NCBI GenBank assembly: GCA_902802985.1
Contig: CADCOE010000072.1
Coordinates: 1 to 42,282, forward strand
DNA: 42,282 nucleotides
Source of the DNA: an uncultured Ruminococcus sp.
GTDB taxonomy: Bacteria > Bacillota > Clostridia > Oscillospirales > Acutalibacteraceae
Direction: 5' to 3'
Part shown: piece after piece, positions 37,292-42,282 of the stretch
Numbering within the stretch: position 1 is the stretch's first letter
Layout: every line of letters begins with the position of its first letter
Notes under the pieces: generated by a model
The model's database searches: none
What the model saw: only the letters and a program-made list of their open reading frames with translations
Told to the model about the DNA's origin: nothing
Position numbers and translations under genes: made by a program

Positions 37292-39277
37292 TTGGCAAAG
37301 AAAAAAGTACAGGAGTATGGCAACGAAAGTATCAGTTCGCTGAAAGGGGCAGACAGAGTCCGCAAACGTCCTGCCGTTATATTTGGGTCGGACGGCATAG
37401 AGGGCTGTCAGCATTCGGTGTTTGAAATATTGTCAAACTCCATTGACGAAGCAAGAGAAGGCTACGGAAAAGAAATTATTGTGACAAAATACGCCGACCA
37501 TTCGGTGGAAATAGAGGACTTCGGCAGAGGCATTCCTGTTGACTATAATAAAAACGAGGAACGCTATAACTGGGAGCTTGTATTTTGCGAATTGTACGCC
37601 GGCGGAAAATATAATAACAGTGAAGCGGAAAGTTATGAATTTTCACTCGGTCTGAACGGACTGGGTCTGTGTTCGACACAGTATTCCTCCGAATATATGG
37701 ATGTGGATATACGGCGTGACGGCACACGTTTTACTCTGCACTTTGAAAAGGGCGAAAATGTGGGCGGCTTGAAGCGAGAACAATATACGGGCAGAAAAAC
37801 AGGTACCAAGATCCACTGGAAACCGGATCTCGATGTTTTTACCGATATTGATATTTCTGATGAGTATTATATTGACATCATCAAGCGTCAGGCGATTGTC
37901 AATGCAGGCATTCACTTTGTGTTCCGCAGCCAGAAGGATGGAAAATGGGAAACAACCGAATTTCAATATGAAAATGGTATCGTTGATCACGTTAAGGAGA
38001 TCGTCGGAGAAGAGGCACTTTCTCAGGTGCAGTCGTGGAATACGGAACGAATGGTGCGTGATCGTGACGATAAACCCGAATATAAAACCAAGATCAATAT
38101 TGCACTGGCTTTTTCCAACAAAGTGGCAGCATCTGAATATTACCACAATTCCAGCTGGCTGGAATACGGAGGTGCTCCTGAAAAAGCAGTGAAAAATGCT
38201 TTTGTGTATTCTATCGACTCTTATCTAAAACAGAACAGCAAATATACCAAAAATGAAAATAAAATCAACTTTGATGACGTCAAAGACTGCCTTGTGATCG
38301 TTATTTCGTCGTTTTCCAGTGTAACCTCTTACGAAAATCAAACCAAAAAAGCCATCACCAATAAAGGAATTCAGGATGCGATGACAGAATATTTGCGTCA
38401 TCAGCTGGAGGTTTACTTCATCGAAAATAAATTCGATGCGGAAAAAATCGCCAATCAGGTGCTTATTAATAAGCGAAGCCGTGAGAGTGCTGAAAAAACC
38501 CGTTTGAACATCAAAAAAACCCTCGCAGGCAATATGGATATGACAGGACGAGTCGCTAAATTCGTCGATTGCCGCAGCAAGGATAAAAGTGAACGGGAAC
38601 TGTTCATTGTAGAAGGCGATTCGGCACTGGGCGCCTGTAAACAGGCAAGAAATCCTGATTTTCAGGCAATTATGCCTATCCGAGGCAAGATCCTGAATTG
38701 CCTGAAAGCAGACTACGATAAAATTTTTAAAAGTGAGATCATTACCGATTTGCTCAAGGTTCTTGGCTGCGGTGTTGAGGTCAAGTCAAAGGCGAACAAG
38801 GATCTTGCTACTTTTGATATGGATTTGCTGAGATGGAACAAAATCATATTTTGTACCGATGCTGACGTAGACGGCTTTCATATTCGTACGCTCCTGCTGA
38901 CAATGGTTTACCGGCTGGCTCCTACACTGATCAAAGAAGGGAAGGTATTCATTGCCGAGTCACCGCTTTATGAGATCACCTCCAAAGAAAAGGTGTATTT
39001 CGCTTATACCGAAGCCGAAAAAGAGCAGTTTATCAAGGAAATAGGAGACAAAAAATTTACGATACAGCGTTCCAAAGGTCTCGGTGAAAACGAACCCGAT
39101 ATGATGAGCCTTACGACAATGAACCCATCTACACGCCGTCTGATCAAGATTATGCCCGATGATGCCAAAATGACCTCGGAAATGTTTGACATCCTTCTTG
39201 GCGACAATCTGACCGTCCGTCGGGATTATATTATTCAGAACGGTGCCGACTACATTGACGATGCCGATGTTTCATAA
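37292..39277 (+). CDS. parE: Type IIA topoisomerase ATPase subunit, topoisomerase IV ParE-like
   Basis: With its A-subunit partner it passes one DNA duplex through another, using ATP. The 661-residue product has the GHKL ATPase site (EILSNSIDEA, EDFGRGIPV, GLNGLGL where GLHGVG is usual), the switch lysine region NQTKKAITNK, and the TOPRIM metal site (EGDSALGACKQ, DADVDGFHIRTLL) and C-terminal SKGLGENEPD. Length fits ParE/GyrB of Firmicutes. Start TTG 37292 with AAAAGGAGA upstream. Its GLNGLG box differs from both GyrB and most ParE sequences, so the ParE name rests mainly on pairing with the downstream subunit. The parC-like gene follows after 94 bp. Confidence 0.9.
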   Translation: MAKKKVQEYGNESISSLKGADRVRKRPAVIFGSDGIEGCQHSVFEILSNSIDEAREGYGKEIIVTKYADHSVEIEDFGRGIPVDYNKNEERYNWELVFCELYAGGKYNNSEAESYEFSLGLNGLGLCSTQYSSEYMDVDIRRDGTRFTLHFEKGENVGGLKREQYTGRKTGTKIHWKPDLDVFTDIDISDEYYIDIIKRQAIVNAGIHFVFRSQKDGKWETTEFQYENGIVDHVKEIVGEEALSQVQSWNTERMVRDRDDKPEYKTKINIALAFSNKVAASEYYHNSSWLEYGGAPEKAVKNAFVYSIDSYLKQNSKYTKNENKINFDDVKDCLVIVISSFSSVTSYENQTKKAITNKGIQDAMTEYLRHQLEVYFIENKFDAEKIANQVLINKRSRESAEKTRLNIKKTLAGNMDMTGRVAKFVDCRSKDKSERELFIVEGDSALGACKQARNPDFQAIMPIRGKILNCLKADYDKIFKSEIITDLLKVLGCGVEVKSKANKDLATFDMDLLRWNKIIFCTDADVDGFHIRTLLLTMVYRLAPTLIKEGKVFIAESPLYEITSKEKVYFAYTEAEKEQFIKEIGDKKFTIQRSKGLGENEPDMMSLTTMNPSTRRLIKIMPDDAKMTSEMFDILLGDNLTVRRDYIIQNGADYIDDADVS

Positions 39278-39371
39278 ACAGACGCATTCGATCTCAGCAT
39301 CGGACCAATGACAGCGTCAGTACAGCGGCATATCAATAGTGAAAACGTTCCGCAGGGAGAGGAGAGGTATT

Positions 39372-41609
39372 TTGGCAAGAAAAAAGATAACGAAAAAGGA
39401 AAAGACAGCGCCTAAAATGCAGGGATATATTGCAGGTGCAGGCGAAGTGGTGGAAGAAAAAATCGTTTCTACCCTACAGGAAAACTTTATGCCTTATGCG
39501 ATGAGTATTATCCTCAGTCGTGCGATCCCCGAAATAGACGGTTTTAAACCGTCTCACCGCAAGCTGCTCTATACAATGTATAAAATGGGTCTGCTGGGCA
39601 ATACCCGCACCAAATCGGCTAATATTGTCGGTCAGACAATGCGTCTTAATCCTCACGGTGATGCAGCTATTTACGATACGATGGTACGTTTGAGCCGCGG
39701 CTATGAAGCATTGCTGCACCCATTTGTGGACTCTAAGGGTAATTTTGGTAAATTTTACAGCCGTGATATGGCGTGGGCGGCTTCCCGTTATACCGAAGCT
39801 AAACTGGACCCTATCTGTAATGAACTGTTTAACGATATTGATAAGGATACCGTGGATTTTGTAGATAACTATGATAATACGATGAAAGAGCCTGCTTTGC
39901 TGCCGGCAGCTTTCCCGTCGGTTCTGGTGAATGCCAATACGGGTATTGCCGTAGGTATGGCAAGCTCTATTTGCTCCTTTAATCTGGCGGAAGTTTGTCA
40001 GACCACGATAGGACTGCTGAAGGATCCTGATTTCGATATTATGTCTACGCTGATTGCTCCCGATTTTACGGGCGGTGCACAGATCATTTATGACAAAAAG
40101 GTGATCAGAAATATCTATCAGACGGGCAGGGGAAGCATCAGGCTCAGAGGACGCTATACTTATGACAAATATGCCAACTGTGTTGATATACTCAGTATTC
40201 CGCAGACAACGACAGCAGAGGCTGTGATCGAAAAAATCATTGATCTGGTCAAACAAGGGAAAATTCGTGAAATCTCTGACGTTCGTGACGAAACAGGCAT
40301 TGACGGACTCAAAATTACGATTGATCTTAAACGGGGAATGAATCCCGATAAGCTGATGCAGAAATTGTATAAAATGACGCCTCTTGAGGATAGTTTTTCC
40401 TGTAATTTCAACGTGCTTATCGGCGGAGTTCCCAGAGTATTGGGGATCCGTGAACTGCTGAATGAATGGTCGGCTTTCCGCATTGAATGTGTCAGGAGAA
40501 GAACTTACTTTGATCTCCATAAAAAACAGGACAGACTTCATCTTTTGCGTGGATTGGAAAAGATCCTTCTGGATATTGACAAAGCCATTTCCATTATTCG
40601 TCATACCGAGGAAGAAGCTTTGGTAATCCCTCATCTGATGGACGGGTTTGGCATTGACGAGGTACAGGCGGAGTATGTCGCTGAAATCAAACTGCGGCAT
40701 CTTAACAGAGAATATATCCTCAAGCGTACGGATGATATTGCTCAGCTGGAGAAGGACATCGCCAAACTGGAAGGAATTCTCAAAAGTAACACCAAAATCA
40801 AAAATATCATTATGAAGGAACTGGAAGGCATCGCTGAAAAATATGGTCAGCCCCGTAAAAGTATGATCATTGATGCCGACCATATTGTAGAGGAGGAAAT
40901 CGAGGAAGAAATTCCCGATTATGCCGTTCACCTGTTCTTTACCAAGGAAGGCTACTTCAAAAAAATTACGCCCCAGTCGCTCAGAATGAGCGGAGAACAT
41001 AAGCTCAAAGAAGGAGATGAGGTTATTCAGCATTTTGAAACGACCAATCATACCGATCTGATTTTTTTCAGCGACAAGCAGCAGGCGTATAAAGCAAAGG
41101 CTCCTGATTTCAGTGATACCAAAACCAGCGTATTGGGAGAGTATATTCCTTCCAGACTGTCGTTTGACGAGGGGGAAAACGCACTGTATATGGTGCCGAC
41201 CAAGGACTATAAGGGCTTTGTTTTCTTTGTGTTTGAAAGCGGAAAGATTGCCAAAGTACCGCTGAATTCCTATGCTACCAAAACCAACCGCAAACGCCTG
41301 ACAGGAGCTTATACCGATAAGGAAAAGCTGGCTGCTATTGTCTATACACCCGATGATGACTGTGATTTGATCCTGACCTCGTCGTCGGGAAGAATATTGG
41401 TGTTCCATTCCTCTGACCTTCTTGCCAAAACCAGCCGCAGTACCCTTGGCGTTGCCGTGATGAAACTGAAAAAGGGACACCGTGTTATCTCAGCACAGAT
41501 CCTGACAAAAGAATTGCTTCATTCGCCCGAACACTACCGTGCTAAAACGCTTCCGGCGTCAGGACAGCTTCCTCGTCCCGATGAATCGGGAGAACAGCTC
41601 AGCCTGTGA
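39372..41609 (+). CDS. parC: Type IIA topoisomerase cleavage subunit, topoisomerase IV ParC-like
   Basis: Breaks and rejoins DNA through an active-site tyrosine in AASRYTEAKL. The 745-residue product has the breakage-reunion core (ENFMPYAMSIILSRAIPEIDGFKPSHRK, in parts: FMPYAMSI, RAIPEIDGFKPSHRK), the quinolone-determining stretch NPHGDAAIYDTMVRLS, a coiled coil (about 440-490) and a shortened C-terminal part with few beta-pinwheel blades. No GyrA box (QRRGGKG) is present, which supports topoisomerase IV over gyrase. The position equivalent to GyrA Ser83 is Ala, while Asp87 is kept. The frame opens at 39339 (GTG), but TTG 39372 is preceded by GGGAGAGGAGAGG and is the better start. Confidence 0.9.
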   Translation: MARKKITKKEKTAPKMQGYIAGAGEVVEEKIVSTLQENFMPYAMSIILSRAIPEIDGFKPSHRKLLYTMYKMGLLGNTRTKSANIVGQTMRLNPHGDAAIYDTMVRLSRGYEALLHPFVDSKGNFGKFYSRDMAWAASRYTEAKLDPICNELFNDIDKDTVDFVDNYDNTMKEPALLPAAFPSVLVNANTGIAVGMASSICSFNLAEVCQTTIGLLKDPDFDIMSTLIAPDFTGGAQIIYDKKVIRNIYQTGRGSIRLRGRYTYDKYANCVDILSIPQTTTAEAVIEKIIDLVKQGKIREISDVRDETGIDGLKITIDLKRGMNPDKLMQKLYKMTPLEDSFSCNFNVLIGGVPRVLGIRELLNEWSAFRIECVRRRTYFDLHKKQDRLHLLRGLEKILLDIDKAISIIRHTEEEALVIPHLMDGFGIDEVQAEYVAEIKLRHLNREYILKRTDDIAQLEKDIAKLEGILKSNTKIKNIIMKELEGIAEKYGQPRKSMIIDADHIVEEEIEEEIPDYAVHLFFTKEGYFKKITPQSLRMSGEHKLKEGDEVIQHFETTNHTDLIFFSDKQQAYKAKAPDFSDTKTSVLGEYIPSRLSFDEGENALYMVPTKDYKGFVFFVFESGKIAKVPLNSYATKTNRKRLTGAYTDKEKLAAIVYTPDDDCDLILTSSSGRILVFHSSDLLAKTSRSTLGVAVMKLKKGHRVISAQILTKELLHSPEHYRAKTLPASGQLPRPDESGEQLSL

Positions 41610-41697
41610 TGGATTGGTTCCCTTGCCATAGAACAAATTGCACAGAAATGAAAAATGAATTTAAGCAAAAAGATTTGTTGATTTTGGGATAAATGAC

Positions 41698-41726
41698 TTG
41701 ATTTTGAAAAAACAATATGCTATTAT
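41698..41726 (+). promoter_or_regulatory. Promoter of secG
   Basis: -35 TTGATT (41698-41703), 17-bp spacer ending TGC, -10 TATTAT (41721-41726). Confidence 0.75.
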
Positions 41727-41778
41727 AGATGAGTATTGTTAAAACATATTCAGCTACTTTTTAGGAGGATTTTAAAAT

Positions 41779-42282
41779 ATGGGAATTTGGGAAATTGTTG
41801 TAGGTGCGTTTGTTCTTCTGTTTTCGGTTGTTATGATTATCGTTATTATTCTTCAGGAGGGTCACGAAGCAGGTCTTGGCACCATTACAGGCGGAGCAGA
41901 TTCTTTCCTCAGCAGAGGTAAAGCCCGTACAGCAGATGCCATTTTTGCAAGAGTAACAAAATATTGTGCGATTTTCTTCTTTATTCTTATTGTTCTTCTG
42001 AATGCTTTGCAGTATTTTGGCTGGACAGGTGCAGCAGGTGACAATAACGATGGCGGCGAGGCTTCTGTGGCAGAAGTTTCTGTTGCTGCCGAGGATGAGG
42101 AAAGTACGGCAGAGGAATCTGTGGCAGAGGAGTCTGCTGAGGAAAGCTCAGAAGTTTCTGTTACCGCTGCCAGTGAAGTGCCGTCCGCTGTGACAAGCGA
42201 AGCTGCTTCCAGCGCCGCAGAAAGCGAAACAGCTTCAAGCACAGCAAGTGAAGCCGCTTCCAGTGCCGCAGAAAGCGAAACA
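41779..42282 (+). CDS. secG: SecG translocase subunit with long Ser/Ala/Glu-rich tail (cut by window end)
   Basis: SecG assists the SecYEG protein-export channel. The frame stays open from ATG 41779 (TTAGGAGGA upstream) to the last base, 168 codons so far. Residues 1-80 are a normal SecG: membrane segment 1 (about 3-25, IVVGAFVLLFSVVMIIVIIL), the conserved QEGHEAGLGTITGG loop, ARVTKY, and membrane segment 2 (about 62-80). From residue 84 onward is a low-complexity tail (SVAEVSVAAEDEES..., ending in copies of SEAASSAAESETASS-like units). A typical SecG is 75-80 residues. By the usual topology the tail would be outside the membrane. The stop codon lies beyond the window. Confidence 0.9.
   Translation, partial: MGIWEIVVGAFVLLFSVVMIIVIILQEGHEAGLGTITGGADSFLSRGKARTADAIFARVTKYCAIFFFILIVLLNALQYFGWTGAAGDNNDGGEASVAEVSVAAEDEESTAEESVAEESAEESSEVSVTAASEVPSAVTSEAASSAAESETASSTASEAASSAAESET
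42196..42282 (+). repeat. Tandem coding repeat in the secG tail
   Basis: Two copies of about 14 codons (SEAASSAAESET) joined by ASSTA. The first copy starts near 42196; the second runs to the window end. The copies differ at a few third positions. Confidence 0.8.

Noticed and set aside
39474..41480. 668-codon open frame on the minus strand opposite parC
   Set aside because: It mirrors the parC reading frame, has no ribosome site, and its composition (Phe, His, Arg, Gln rich) is typical of antisense shadow frames.

Overview
The window reads as chromosomal DNA of a low-to-moderate G+C Gram-positive anaerobe, most likely a Ruminococcus-like member of the Oscillospirales (Clostridia). Grounds: clostridial sigma-A promoters (TTGACA/TATAAT, mostly 17-bp spacers), strong AGGAGG ribosome sites, frequent TTG starts, MecA, a type I glutamine synthetase paired with an ANTAR (NitR-like) regulator, an FtsEX-M23 peptidase operon, a ParE/ParC pair, DUF3592 and VanW proteins, and a Ser/Ala/Glu-rich tail on SecG. 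The species assignment is inference. No rRNA, tRNA or CRISPR array was seen.

Layout. 1-1.6 kb: rpe with a strong terminator, a dispersed-repeat-like double hairpin, and mecA on the minus strand. 1.6-3.3 kb: an IS200/IS605 element whose TnpA is frameshifted just before its catalytic Tyr, while TnpB and its omega-RNA end look intact; it sits between the divergent genes mecA and a DUF3810 membrane metalloprotease. 4.7-8.6 kb: a 1295-residue cyclic-di-GMP type protein in which only the HD-GYP domain looks catalytic. 8.6-9.4 kb: a repeat-bearing, structured intergenic region. 9.4-11.4 kb: a glutamine synthetase homologue with several active-site replacements, then an ANTAR regulator with a non-phosphorylatable receiver. 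11.5-18.2 kb: tightly overlapping carA, carB and pyrG (pyrimidine/arginine precursor synthesis), in which carB is fused in frame to a complete diaminopimelate epimerase (dapF). 18.3-25.0 kb, minus strand: two DUF3592-like membrane proteins flanking a transglutaminase-like lipoprotein, followed by aroA-aroC-pheA (chorismate to prephenate/phenylalanine). 25.5-28.2 kb: a VanW cell-wall protein, rpsT, and a 49-residue membrane protein. 28.3-32.6 kb, minus strand: a CdaR/PucR-type regulator, then ftsE-ftsX-M23 peptidase (division-linked peptidoglycan hydrolysis). 33.2-42.3 kb: a U32 protein, uvrB, a SMI1/KNR4 protein, parE, parC and secG, which is cut by the window end.

Most of the window is ordinary housekeeping sequence. 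The most unusual items are the CarB-DapF fusion, the glutamine synthetase homologue with lost catalytic residues beside an ANTAR regulator, the giant HD-GYP protein with degenerate GGDEF/EAL modules, SecG with a long repetitive tail, and the SMI1/KNR4 protein with a 14-residue N-terminal repeat inside a DNA repair/topoisomerase gene run. All calls come from reading the sequence; no database search was run.
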